Shown: positions 8,786 to 16,737 of the stretch, in pieces
Layout: every line of letters begins with the position of its first letter
Numbering within the stretch: the first letter of the stretch is position 1
DNA from: Caldisphaera lagunensis DSM 15908
GTDB lineage: Archaea > Thermoproteota > Thermoprotei_A > Sulfolobales > Acidilobaceae
DNA length: 64,000 nt
Assembly: GCF_000317795.1 (NCBI RefSeq)
Contig: NC_019791.1
Span: 1,482,847-1,546,846 of the forward strand
Reading direction: 5' to 3'
Program-made: the position numbers and the translations under genes
Notes under the pieces: generated by a model
What the model was told of the DNA's origin: nothing
Seen by the model: only the letters and a program-made list of their open reading frames with translations
The model's database searches: none

Positions 8786-9439
8786 ATGGAAAAAATTATG
8801 GTTGCGCCTGGACCTGTGTCTTATCCCCTCATACTTTCTGAAGATAAATCAAACATATCATTAATATTTGATAAAGAAGGCATAGCAGATGCTGTTGCAG
8901 ATTCTATTACATCATTAATAAAAAGAGGACTTAATGTTGATTTCATAACTGTAAAGGAATTGTTAACAATACATCCAGATCTGAGAGGTCCAAAAATAGG
9001 GGTATTCAGAAAGGGATCTGCTGGAGAGATACTTCTTAAAGCATTAATGGATAAACAAAATATAAAAGGGGAAATAGTATATTCAGATAACATGCAAGAT
9101 CTTCTTCATATGTTAAATTTAGGAGAAATAAATAGCGCAGTTATAAGCATAGCAATGGTAAAACCTAAAGAAACACTTGAATCTATTGTTGGTGCTCCTG
9201 GAGCTTGTGGAATAAGCATTAATAAAAATGAATCCATAAAAACTGTGAAGGAAGCTTATGAACTAGGTATTTCTATAGCTAAGAAAAATCCTGAAGAATC
9301 TGCAGATAAGATTGTTTCAAGATTACCTATAACCGTTTCAAAAGACTTTGTATATAAAATAATTACAAGAGCTGAATATTTCTTTAAGCCAGCAGGAAAT
9401 ATTAATTCATTTGTGGAATTAGTTAAAAAATATATTTAG
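8786..9439 (+). CDS. Soluble substrate-binding-protein-like protein (DUF3834-like)
   Basis: A product of about 217 residues without a signal peptide. The chosen ATG (MEKIMVAPG) follows GGTGAT by 4 bases; an ATG 15 bases upstream is less well placed. The order of segments resembles one half of a periplasmic-binding-protein fold: ADAVADSITSLIKRGLNVDFI, then GPKIGVFRKGSAGEILLKAL, then a hydrophobic strand AVISIAMV and a GAPGACGISI turn. I associate this layout with the crenarchaeal DUF3834 family, but from memory only. No transporter genes are adjacent, so it may be a cytoplasmic ligand-binding protein or an enzyme. Confidence 0.55.
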   Translation: MEKIMVAPGPVSYPLILSEDKSNISLIFDKEGIADAVADSITSLIKRGLNVDFITVKELLTIHPDLRGPKIGVFRKGSAGEILLKALMDKQNIKGEIVYSDNMQDLLHMLNLGEINSAVISIAMVKPKETLESIVGAPGACGISINKNESIKTVKEAYELGISIAKKNPEESADKIVSRLPITVSKDFVYKIITRAEYFFKPAGNINSFVELVKKYI

Positions 9440-10218
9440 TTTTTTAATTCTAAAAATTAAAAGAATTAGTCTTGAGTTGAGAGGGTTAGATAGGCTCATA
9501 AAAAAGGAATTATTAACTGTTAAGGATCATTAATTTTTTCTCAACAAAATTCCCATAGATAAGGAAAAGATACTATTTAGAATTAATCCCCAGTAAATGG
9601 CAAAAGAAATATGAAATAATAAAAACACTAGTAGAACAAATATTATGTTAATTTAAAATAAAATTGATAGTGCTCAACTCTTGATTTTCCTCTTTTGATG
9701 TAATAAACTTCATATAGAAATTCAAATATATGATCTCATGGTTGGTAATATAAAAATTTAAGAGGAATATGATAGGAGTACATACAATAATAAATGATAT
9801 ACATTTCTATTTTTCTTATAGAAGCCTTTACTTCTAAGATTTGGAAATTTTTCTCCAGCTATTAAATCTAACTACTTTTATCCCAGTTCTTTATCAACAA
9901 TCTTTATACTTTTGTAATTCAAAATAAATAATAGTAGTAAACAGAAGAAGTTATAATAATGAAGATTAGTTGCTAGGAAATCGATCTTGCTTCTAAAATT
10001 CTTTATAAAGAATATGTTGAAAGTAAAACATATTCAATAATAAGGGTTAAGTTTAGTTCCTAATGCAAGAGTAGTAATAGAAGCATTATATGATGCTCTA
10101 AAGGGAATAAGGGTTGAAGATGACGAAAGGATTAGTGAAGTCTCGTTTAACTATAACTCATATAAAATCAATATTAATTTTATTAAATAAAAATTTCATA
10201 AGAAGCAAAAACAAGGTA
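9440..10218. other. 779-bp decayed region with broken reading frames
   Basis: No intact gene is visible. Several short coherent peptides occur and are interrupted by stops or frame changes: at 9477-9533 a TTG-started stretch reading RGLDRLIKKELLTVKDH then stop; at about 9534-9660 two overlapping frames that join as KEKILFRINP / SKWQKKYEIIKTLVEQIL; and at 10056-10190 a coherent tail (separate entry). This looks like the remains of one or more genes, possibly from a mobile or phage-derived segment. Confidence 0.5.
10056..10190 (+). pseudogene. Gene remnant, C-terminal fragment (possibly RusA-like resolvase)
   Basis: A 44-codon open stretch without a start reads VPNARVVIEALYDALKGIRV followed by EDDERISEVSFNY. 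The arrangement (Asn, then EALYDALKGI, then an EDD-x-x-I motif) resembles the C-terminal part of RusA-type Holliday-junction resolvases (usually DN...LDALNG...DD..I). The stretch is preceded by stops in this frame. The family assignment is tentative and rests on one motif; that this is a broken gene is more secure. Confidence 0.3.
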
Positions 10219-10740
10219 TTAAATTAACATAATACCTTGTTGTTTTAATCTGTCTAATTCCTTATCAGTTAATGCTATTGTGTAGTCCTCATTACCTATA
10301 TTTAAGGAAATTATATTAAAATTTGTAAATCCTACCCTTCTCTTGCTTATGTATTTAACTGACTTTATCTTCTGCCAGTTATCAATTTTGTTACACGTTT
10401 GATAGGGATTTATGAAAGAATTTCTTCTATATCTTCTAACAACAGATAAAACCGCTATGACTATTGCTATTAAAGCAAATGATATTGTTCCCTCATAAGT
10501 AGGATTATTTATTTTATACGAAGATGATGTAAACCAAATTAAAATACCGAAATAAACTATGATTATTATAATTCTCAAAACAATTGACCACATAGGTCTT
10601 TTATATCTTAAATTATTCAAAGGTATGTTTAATACGCTGGCATCATCTATTGGTCTAATTCTTATTATTTTAGCTTCTTTTATATCGGTACCGCTTGAAG
10701 CTATTATTCCATAGGAACCATCATTGCAAACATATATCAA
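10219..10740 (-). CDS. Membrane protein with two helices, unknown function
   Basis: A 173-residue product starting at TTG after a GGGGA site. An N-terminal soluble segment of about 50 residues (two short strands ending in RIRPIDDASVLNIPL) is followed by two transmembrane helices (about 51-69 and 84-102). Then come a basic RRYRRN loop and a C-terminal soluble domain of about 65 residues with strand-rich SLNIGNEDYTIALTD. This layout resembles PH-like membrane sensor or scaffold proteins, but no motif allows a family call. It sits next to decayed DNA and faces the thiolase gene in the same orientation, separated by 190 bp. Confidence 0.55.
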   Translation of the reverse strand: MIYVCNDGSYGIIASSGTDIKEAKIIRIRPIDDASVLNIPLNNLRYKRPMWSIVLRIIIIIVYFGILIWFTSSSYKINNPTYEGTISFALIAIVIAVLSVVRRYRRNSFINPYQTCNKIDNWQKIKSVKYISKRRVGFTNFNIISLNIGNEDYTIALTDKELDRLKQQGIMLI

Positions 10741-10929
10741 TTTGTCCCCTATTTTTCATTATGTTTTGGAAATAATAAGCTTATAAGTTTTTAAAAAAAC
10801 CATTTATTAAATTATTTATTTAAAAAATATAATTAAATTTTCAAAAACCATTTATATTCTTGATATTTGAATTAATAAATTAAAAAAGCTGATTAAACAT
10901 AAATTTTTTATATAAAAAATTTTTAAAAA

Positions 10930-12117
10930 TTATGAAACGTTTTCAATGATTATTGAATATCCTTGTCCTCCTCCAACACATAATGTAGCAACACCATATC
11001 TCGCATTTTTCTCCTTTAGAATCCTTGCTAATGTACCAACTATTCTAGCTCCAGTTGCACCCAATGGATGTCCAATAGCTATTGCTCCCCCATGTATATT
11101 TACTCTATTAATATCAATACCCAATTTCTTTACAGCATTTAATACTACAACAGCAAATGCCTCATTTATTTCCCAATAATCAATATCTTCAACCTTCATC
11201 TTTGCTTTTTCAAGTGCCTTCTTTGTTGCAGGAACAGGTCCTTCACCCATTATGCTTGGATCTACTGCTGCCCATCCTATTGAGACAATTTTAGCCATTG
11301 GTTTTAGACCATATTCATTCATTGTTTTTTCATTCATAAGCATTGTTAATGATGCGCCAGCATTTAATGGTGAAGAATTACCAGCTGTTATTACACCATC
11401 AGGTTTAAAAGCTGGAGGGAGCTTTTTGAGTTGCTCAAGCGTTGTATCTGGTCTAATGCTTTGATCTGTATCTACTGTTATCATTTTACCTTTACTTTCA
11501 ACTTGTATTGGCAAAATTTCTCCTTTAAACCATCCATTTTTTAATGCTTCCGTCGCAAGCTTATGGCTCCTTAAAGAGAACTCATCCATTTCATCCCTTG
11601 ATATTTTATTTATTTCAGCTAATTTTTCTGCTGTCAATCCCATGCTATATCCAATGTTTAATTGGTATTTGGCATAATCAGGTCTAAAAAGTAATTTGTG
11701 GTTTATTTCTATATGTGGGTTATCTGACATAGGAACATGAGTCATGTGTTCCATTCCACCAGCTAATGCAATCTTAGAATTACCTGTCATTATTTCCATT
11801 GCACCAATTGCAATTGCATTCATTGAAGATGCGCATTGTCTATCAACGCCCATAGCTGGAACTTCTACTGGTAAACCTGCTAAAAATACTGGATGTCTTC
11901 CTCCATATAACCAGTTTTCTCCTACTTGCAAAGCACAACCTGTTATTACATCTCCAATATCTAGGGGATTTATGTTATTTCTTTTAACAACCTCCTTTAT
12001 TAGCATTCCTAAAGCTTCATCCATTCTAATTGTGTTAAAAACATCCCTATCAGGCTCTTTTGGCCTGCTTCTTGAAAAGGCAGTCCTCAAAAAATCAACT
12101 AAATAGACTTCATCCAT
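10930..12117 (-). CDS. Acetyl-CoA C-acyltransferase (thiolase)
   Basis: The 395-residue length is typical for thiolases. The acyl-accepting Cys95 lies in VDRQCASSMNA, the His in GGAIAIGHPLGATGAR, and the second Cys in CVGGGQG near the C-terminus. Unlike the archaeal HMG-linked thiolases that lack the second Cys, this one keeps all degradative/biosynthetic thiolase motifs. It is the second gene of an operon: only 5 bases separate it from the dehydrogenase/hydratase fusion, and its ribosome-binding site GGAAGGTGAT overlaps the stop of that gene. It should cleave 3-ketoacyl-CoA or condense acetyl-CoA units, with acetoacetyl-CoA a likely substrate. Confidence 0.92.
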   Translation of the reverse strand: MDEVYLVDFLRTAFSRSRPKEPDRDVFNTIRMDEALGMLIKEVVKRNNINPLDIGDVITGCALQVGENWLYGGRHPVFLAGLPVEVPAMGVDRQCASSMNAIAIGAMEIMTGNSKIALAGGMEHMTHVPMSDNPHIEINHKLLFRPDYAKYQLNIGYSMGLTAEKLAEINKISRDEMDEFSLRSHKLATEALKNGWFKGEILPIQVESKGKMITVDTDQSIRPDTTLEQLKKLPPAFKPDGVITAGNSSPLNAGASLTMLMNEKTMNEYGLKPMAKIVSIGWAAVDPSIMGEGPVPATKKALEKAKMKVEDIDYWEINEAFAVVVLNAVKKLGIDINRVNIHGGAIAIGHPLGATGARIVGTLARILKEKNARYGVATLCVGGGQGYSIIIENVS

Positions 12118-12122
12118 CTATA

Positions 12123-14141
12123 TCACCTTCCTTTAAATTCAGGCTTTTTCTTTTGCAGGAACGATATTATACCTTCCTTTAGATCTTCTGTAGAAAATAG
12201 AACTCCCATAGCAAATGATTCCATTTCTAATCCAACATCTATTGGGACTTGGGAACCTTTATTTAAAAGTCTCTTGACCATGGCAACTGCTAATGGAGCT
12301 GAATTTTGTGCAATAGATTTTGCTAACTCCATAACCTCTTCATCTGGATTCTTGTATATTTTATTAAGTATCCCTAATGAATAAGCCTCTTTACCGCTAA
12401 TTCTTTGTCCTGTCACAATCAACTCCATTGCTTTTCCTAGGCCAATAATTCTTGAAAGCCTTTGTGTACCTCCCCATCCTGGAACTAATCCTAACGTTAC
12501 TTCAGGAAATCCTATTTGTACATCTTCAGTTCCAACTCTTAAATCACATGCTAAAGATAATTCAAATCCTCCTCCTAATGCATATCCCTTCATTACGGCA
12601 ATAGTTAGTTTTGGAATCTCTGAAAGCAATTGAAATACTCTTTCACCTTTTCTAGAATTTTCTAAGAATTGGAAACTGCTTCCAACGAATTCATTTAGAT
12701 CAGCTCCTGCTGATAATACATTTCCCTCTCCTGTTATTACAACAACATTTACTTCAGGATCATTCCAAAGATATTTTATTGCCTTTTCTAATTCTTCTAA
12801 AAGTTCTCCACTTATTAAGTTATACTTAGGTCTATTTAATATAATCTTAGCAACCTTGTTTTCATATTTCTCAACTTTTATTGTTTTGTATTGTTGTGCT
12901 GAAATAACTTTTCCTTCTTTTATTTCAGCTGCTCCTTCCTTTTTTCCCTCTTCTTTTCTTTTCCCCTCTTCTTCCTTTTTCTTTAATCTACCTTCTACAG
13001 CATCCCTTAGCAAACCATTTTTAATTGATTCAGCTGGTTCAAAAACATTGCAATTAAATTTGTTTGCAAGCTCTTCAAGTTTTGATTTGATTTCCATACT
13101 TGTGAAGCTCTTTGCAACAGATATAGGTCCATAAGGCCTGTTCATTCCATATTTTACACCATTTTCTATATCTTCAGGCGTTGCAACTCCTTCCTCTATT
13201 AGCTTTACAGCCTCATTGATTTCCAAAGCTAGTACATCCATCATTGATACTTTGTCTGTTGCTTTCTTAACATCTATTAAAGGTCTTCCCTTTGACCAAT
13301 CATAAAATCCTTTTCCAGTTTTCATTCCTAGCATTTTGTTATTATAGAGCTCTTTTATTGTATTACATTTGCCATAACAAGGATTCAAAGTCTTTGCAAA
13401 GTATTCTAAAGAATCATAAACAATGTCTATACCAACGTAATCCATTAGTTCATATGGTCCCATTGGAAGTCCTTGAGATTTAAAATATGCATCTATTTCT
13501 TCTGGTGTTGCAACCTTATTGTCTATATATAAACAGAATAGTAAGCTTTCTGGAGCATTAATTCTGTTAACAACAAATCCTGGGGTATCTTTCATTACCT
13601 TTAATGGATATTTCCCTATTTTCTTAACTAAATCAACAAGTACATCTATAACTTCATCTGAAGTTTCTTCTGCCTTAATCACTTCAACTAATTTCATCAA
13701 AACTGGTGGGTTAAAGAAGTGAAGTCCAGCAACCCTATCTCTATATTTTAAGTCTTTTGCTATATCTGTTATTCTTATGTTTGATGTATTGCTTGCGATA
13801 ATAGTTTCTTTTCTAACAAATTTCTCTACTTCTGAAAATACTTTCTTTTTTAAATCAAGGTTTTCAGGTACAGCTTCAATAACTAAGTCTGCATCTTTTA
13901 CAGCTTCTTCTATTGTTGTAAAGGTGCTTATTCTAGACATAACTTCATCAGATGTTTTGCCAAAAAGCTGTCCCTTCTGTTCTAGCTTAACTAAGGATTC
14001 CTTTATTTTCTTTAATGCCTTATTTAATATTTCTTCAGATATATCTTCCATCTTAACGTTGTATCCATATATAGCAAAAACCTCAGCAATCCCTTGTCCC
14101 ATAGTTCCTGATCCTAAAACTGCTACGTTTTTTATTTCCAT
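12123..14141 (-). CDS. Bifunctional 3-hydroxyacyl-CoA dehydrogenase / enoyl-CoA hydratase
   Basis: A fusion of about 672 residues. The N-terminal Rossmann domain carries NVAVLGSGTMGQGIAEVFA and the catalytic-His segment GLHFFNPP; the dehydrogenase C-domain follows. A highly charged Lys/Glu/Gly linker (about 390-425) leads to a crotonase domain with oxyanion-hole AGADLNEF and GGGFELSLACDLRVG, and GFPEVTLGLVPGWGGTQ with the conserved Glu. The start at 14141 follows GGTGA; a longer frame to 14177 has no such site. The operon continues with thiolase. Roles known for this architecture are beta-oxidation, or crotonyl-CoA to acetoacetyl-CoA conversion in the archaeal 4-hydroxybutyrate cycles; the sequence alone does not decide. 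Confidence 0.93.
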   Translation of the reverse strand: MEIKNVAVLGSGTMGQGIAEVFAIYGYNVKMEDISEEILNKALKKIKESLVKLEQKGQLFGKTSDEVMSRISTFTTIEEAVKDADLVIEAVPENLDLKKKVFSEVEKFVRKETIIASNTSNIRITDIAKDLKYRDRVAGLHFFNPPVLMKLVEVIKAEETSDEVIDVLVDLVKKIGKYPLKVMKDTPGFVVNRINAPESLLFCLYIDNKVATPEEIDAYFKSQGLPMGPYELMDYVGIDIVYDSLEYFAKTLNPCYGKCNTIKELYNNKMLGMKTGKGFYDWSKGRPLIDVKKATDKVSMMDVLALEINEAVKLIEEGVATPEDIENGVKYGMNRPYGPISVAKSFTSMEIKSKLEELANKFNCNVFEPAESIKNGLLRDAVEGRLKKKEEEGKRKEEGKKEGAAEIKEGKVISAQQYKTIKVEKYENKVAKIILNRPKYNLISGELLEELEKAIKYLWNDPEVNVVVITGEGNVLSAGADLNEFVGSSFQFLENSRKGERVFQLLSEIPKLTIAVMKGYALGGGFELSLACDLRVGTEDVQIGFPEVTLGLVPGWGGTQRLSRIIGLGKAMELIVTGQRISGKEAYSLGILNKIYKNPDEEVMELAKSIAQNSAPLAVAMVKRLLNKGSQVPIDVGLEMESFAMGVLFSTEDLKEGIISFLQKKKPEFKGR

Positions 14142-14351
14142 TATTTCACCTTTGATTTTATTTTTGTCAAGGAACAATATAAATATTCAGAAAGATGGCA
14201 TTCATGTAATCTCTAAATGAAAAGTTTAAAATTGTCTAATATTTAATATTGGTTAAATTAATATAAAACTGCTAAAGATTTTTTATAATCTAATTTTATA
14301 TTAATATAAATTTTTAGAAAAAGCTATTAGTATCTAAAATTAATTAAATCA

Positions 14352-14419
14352 GGGGTATGATTAGGAATCCGGGAACTGAACCGAAAGGATATGTAGGAAA
14401 GCGCTGCATGACCCCGGTG
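14352..14419 (+). ncRNA. GC-rich structured leader RNA (candidate riboswitch or small RNA)
   Basis: In otherwise very AT-rich DNA, this 68-nt stretch is close to half G+C, a common sign of structured RNA in thermophiles. It sits directly before the SDR gene and ends in its ribosome-binding site. GGGGT at 14352-14356 pairs with ACCCC at 14411-14415, extended by ATG/CAT around a bulged G. Alternatively, CCGGG at 14369-14373 pairs with CCCGG at 14413-14417, covering the first two bases of the GGTG site (14416-14419). TATGTAG (14390-14396) can pair with CTGCATG (14404-14410). I could not fit it to TPP, fluoride, FMN or SAM riboswitch patterns, nor to box C/D or H/ACA RNAs. Confidence 0.45.
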
Positions 14420-14426
14420 TATAAAT

Positions 14427-15212
14427 ATGAGATATGCTTTAGTTACTGGAGGAGATAGAGGTATTGGGAAAGCAATAGCAATAAAATTATCTTCTCAAAA
14501 TATTTTTACAATTATAAGCTATAGGAAAAGGGAAGAAGAGGCAATATCTACTTTAAATTATATTAAATCAAAAAATGGAAAAGGGGATATGATAAAGGCT
14601 GATATATCAAATAAAGAAGATGTTGAAAAAATGGCTAATTACATAAAAGAAAAATATGGAGGTATTGATATTTTGATTAATAATGCAGGTGTTGGTTTTA
14701 CTTCAAAGTTTACAGATTTAAGTTATGATTCATTTGTTAAACAAATACAAACAAATTTAATTGGTAGCTTCTATGTAACTAGGTTATTAATTGATAATAT
14801 GATAAACAAAAAATGGGGTAGAATAATTTTTATGAGTAGTATTGCAGGAATTTTTGGTGCAGAGTATTTAACTGCTTATAGTTCAGCAAAGGCAGGATTA
14901 ATTGGTTTAGCAAAGTCATTAGCTATTGAATTAGCTAAGCATAATATAACAGTAAATGTAGTTGCTCCTGGGTTCGTTGAAACAAAGCTAGGAAAAAGCT
15001 ATTTTGAATGGCTTGATTCAATTGGCTATAAAGAATCTGAAAAGATGTATTTGTCATCAATACCTAGTAATAGATTAGCAACTGAAGAAGAGGTTGCATC
15101 TCTTGTTTCATTTTTAGTTAGTGAAGATGCTAGCGGTATAACTGGGCAAGTAATAGGTGTTGATGCTGGAGCATCCTTAACTCCTGGAAGTGTTTTTAAA
15201 AAGTATAGTTAA
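14427..15212 (+). CDS. Short-chain dehydrogenase/reductase (FabG-like)
   Basis: The 261-residue length is normal for classical SDRs. The cofactor loop VTGGDRGIGKAIA, the NNAG motif and the catalytic Ser138, Tyr151 and Lys155 (YSSAK) are all present, with the VAPGFVETK stretch after them. The enzyme reduces or oxidises a carbonyl/hydroxyl using NAD(P)H; 3-ketoacyl substrates are typical. The acyl-CoA operon is divergently placed 285 bp upstream, which makes an acyl-chain role plausible. The ATG is 7 bases past GGTG at the end of the structured leader. Confidence 0.88.
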   Translation: MRYALVTGGDRGIGKAIAIKLSSQNIFTIISYRKREEEAISTLNYIKSKNGKGDMIKADISNKEDVEKMANYIKEKYGGIDILINNAGVGFTSKFTDLSYDSFVKQIQTNLIGSFYVTRLLIDNMINKKWGRIIFMSSIAGIFGAEYLTAYSSAKAGLIGLAKSLAIELAKHNITVNVVAPGFVETKLGKSYFEWLDSIGYKESEKMYLSSIPSNRLATEEEVASLVSFLVSEDASGITGQVIGVDAGASLTPGSVFKKYS

Positions 15213-15246
15213 TTAATTTCCATTTTTAAATAATACATGATGTAAA

Positions 15247-15876
15247 ATGGTTTCAGATCCGTTTGATACGTATTCGCTAAAATATGATGAATGGTATGAG
15301 AAACATAAAATTTTATATGAAAATGAATTGAATGCTGTTTTTAGGGTGAAAACTAAAGGAATTTCATTAGAAATAGGTGTTGGAAGCGGTAGGTTTGCAA
15401 AACCATTAAATATTGATTTTGGATTAGATCCTTCAATAGAATTATTAAAAATTGCAAGGAAAAGAGGAATTGAAGTAATCAAAGGTGTTGGAGAACATTT
15501 ACCCTTTTCAAACAAAAAATTTGATGTGATATATTTAATTGTTACAATTTGCTTTGTAGATGATCCAATAAGAACACTTAAGGAAAGCAATAGGGTATTA
15601 AAAAATAATGGTAGTATTATAATAGGATTTGTTCCCAAAGAAAGCAAATGGGGGAAATATTATGAATCAATAAAAGATACGAGCCCTTTTTATAAATATG
15701 CAACATTTTATTCTTATAAAGAAATAGTTAATATGATTAATGAAACAGATTTTAAAGTGGTTGAAACGATTTCTACTTTATTTCAAAATGTTAATCAAAA
15801 AGAAATTTATGAAGAACCGATAAATGGTTATAATAGTGATGCAGGGTTTATTATTATAAAGGCTATGAAATTATAA
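15247..15876 (+). CDS. Class I SAM-dependent methyltransferase
   Basis: A 209-residue protein of the UbiE/Methyltransf_11 type. Motif I is SLEIGVGSGRFAKPL near residue 40, an acidic end of strand 2 follows (LDPSIELL), and later come FDVIYLIVTICFVDDP and a VLKNNGSIIIGF motif. The target is unknown; small-molecule methylation is the common role. It follows the SDR gene with a 34-base gap, so co-transcription is likely. A frame on the opposite strand over this gene is a shadow. Confidence 0.8.
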   Translation: MVSDPFDTYSLKYDEWYEKHKILYENELNAVFRVKTKGISLEIGVGSGRFAKPLNIDFGLDPSIELLKIARKRGIEVIKGVGEHLPFSNKKFDVIYLIVTICFVDDPIRTLKESNRVLKNNGSIIIGFVPKESKWGKYYESIKDTSPFYKYATFYSYKEIVNMINETDFKVVETISTLFQNVNQKEIYEEPINGYNSDAGFIIIKAMKL

Positions 15877-15879
15877 ATT

Positions 15880-15902
15880 TTTCCCTAAAATTCATAGGGA
15901 AA
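15880..15902 (+). terminator. Hairpin after methyltransferase gene
   Basis: Arms TTTCCCTA and TAGGGAAA with a 7-nt loop begin 4 bases after the stop codon. T runs occur on the left arm. Archaeal termination relies mainly on U tracts, so this could also be an RNA-processing or stability hairpin. Confidence 0.4.
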
Positions 15903-15973
15903 TTACATCATAAATAATTGAAGGGATCTAAAATTTCTTAACATTAATAAATGGTTTTTATTTGTTGTAAGCA

Positions 15974-15999
15974 AATTGTTAACCGGGGGGTTAACAATT
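15974..15999. repeat. 26-bp palindrome A, upstream of MBL gene
   Basis: Perfect 11-bp arms AATTGTTAACC and GGTTAACAATT flank GGGG. A near-identical palindrome occurs at 16712-16737, so the two bracket the MBL gene. Spacing to the start codon is about 96 bases, which suits an operator or a structure in the mRNA leader. Confidence 0.7.
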
Positions 16000-16095
16000 A
16001 TAAAAAACTTCTAATCCAAGAAAATTAATAGCTTTCATGAGTTTATAGATTTAAAAGATAAAAATCTCTAAAAAAACAAATTTATAGGGATTAAA

Positions 16096-16713
16096 TTGAA
16101 GCTATATGATGATATAGAAGTTATTGATAATACAAACGCGCATGTTTATGTAATATATAATAAAGGAAAAGTAGTCCAAGTGGATTCAGGTTCCAAAGGG
16201 GATGCAGATAAAATTATAAATTATTATAAAACAAGAAACATAAGGCCTGATTTTATTTTTCTAACTCATACTCACGTTGATCATATTGGGGGTTTAGCTA
16301 AAGTAGTTAAAGAGTTCAGCCCAAAGGTTTTTGTAAACAAAAATGAAGCTGATATTGTTAAAGGAAAAGCAAAACCGGAAGGATCTTGGTTAGTAAGGTT
16401 TTTTTCATTATTTGTAAAAGTTGAACCTATAGAAAAAGTCTATGATGATTTAGAAATTGAAAAAGAATTTGATAATGTAAAAATACTCCATACTCCTGGA
16501 CATACCCCTGGTAGCACGACATTAATAGTTGAAAAAGGAGGGAAGAAATATGCTTTTGTTGGAGATGCACTATTCTCAAAGGATTCCCAACTTTATGTTA
16601 ATAAAACATTTGCTAGAGATTATAATTTAGCTTTGAAATCAGCAGAATTAATAAAGAACATGAAACCAATTATAATATTACCTGGTCATGGGAAAGCTAT
16701 TGAATATACATAA
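16096..16713 (+). CDS. MBL-fold metallohydrolase (glyoxalase II-like)
   Basis: A 205-residue product with the zinc motif THTHVDHIGG (His-x-His-x-Asp-His), GHTPGSTTL, FVGDALF and a final PGHGKAIE. These motifs, in that order, define the metallo-beta-lactamase fold with two metal ions. Small single-domain members include glyoxalase II-like thioesterases and other hydrolases; the substrate is not evident. The start is TTG, 6 bases past a weak TAGGGA site. The gene lies between two matching palindromes, and its stop codon overlaps the second one. Confidence 0.85.
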   Translation: MKLYDDIEVIDNTNAHVYVIYNKGKVVQVDSGSKGDADKIINYYKTRNIRPDFIFLTHTHVDHIGGLAKVVKEFSPKVFVNKNEADIVKGKAKPEGSWLVRFFSLFVKVEPIEKVYDDLEIEKEFDNVKILHTPGHTPGSTTLIVEKGGKKYAFVGDALFSKDSQLYVNKTFARDYNLALKSAELIKNMKPIIILPGHGKAIEYT

Positions 16714-16737
16714 TTGTTAACTCCCCGGTTAACAATT
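16712..16737. repeat. 26-bp palindrome B, at convergent gene ends
   Basis: Arms AATTGTTAAC and GTTAACAATT flank TCCCCG. It shares its arms with palindrome A, with the C-rich centre inverted. It overlaps the stop codons of both convergent genes (MBL ending at 16713 and the SPOUT gene ending at 16729), so on each strand the transcript would end in a strong hairpin. A bidirectional terminator is one reading. Confidence 0.7.

Noticed and set aside
11744..12106. 120-codon plus-strand frame opposite the thiolase
   Set aside because: It lies antisense to conserved thiolase motifs including the active-site Cys segment.
13777..14220. 147-codon plus-strand frame opposite the dehydrogenase/hydratase gene
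   Set aside because: It is fully antisense to strong 3-hydroxyacyl-CoA dehydrogenase motifs, is Ser/Phe/Leu-rich as antisense translation usually is, and has no ribosome-binding site.
14345..14421. TPP, fluoride, FMN or SAM riboswitch, or box C/D RNA
   Set aside because: The fixed core bases of those classes (for example CTGAGA and GCGTAGGGA of TPP) are absent; the region is kept only as an unclassified structured element.
15213..15647. 144-codon minus-strand frame opposite the methyltransferase
   Set aside because: Its composition (Leu/Pro/Ser runs) is typical of antisense reading of a real gene; the plus-strand gene has SAM-binding motifs.
15974..16737. Insertion sequence with the two palindromes as terminal inverted repeats
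   Set aside because: The enclosed gene is a metallohydrolase with no transposase, no target duplication is visible, and each element is itself a full palindrome.
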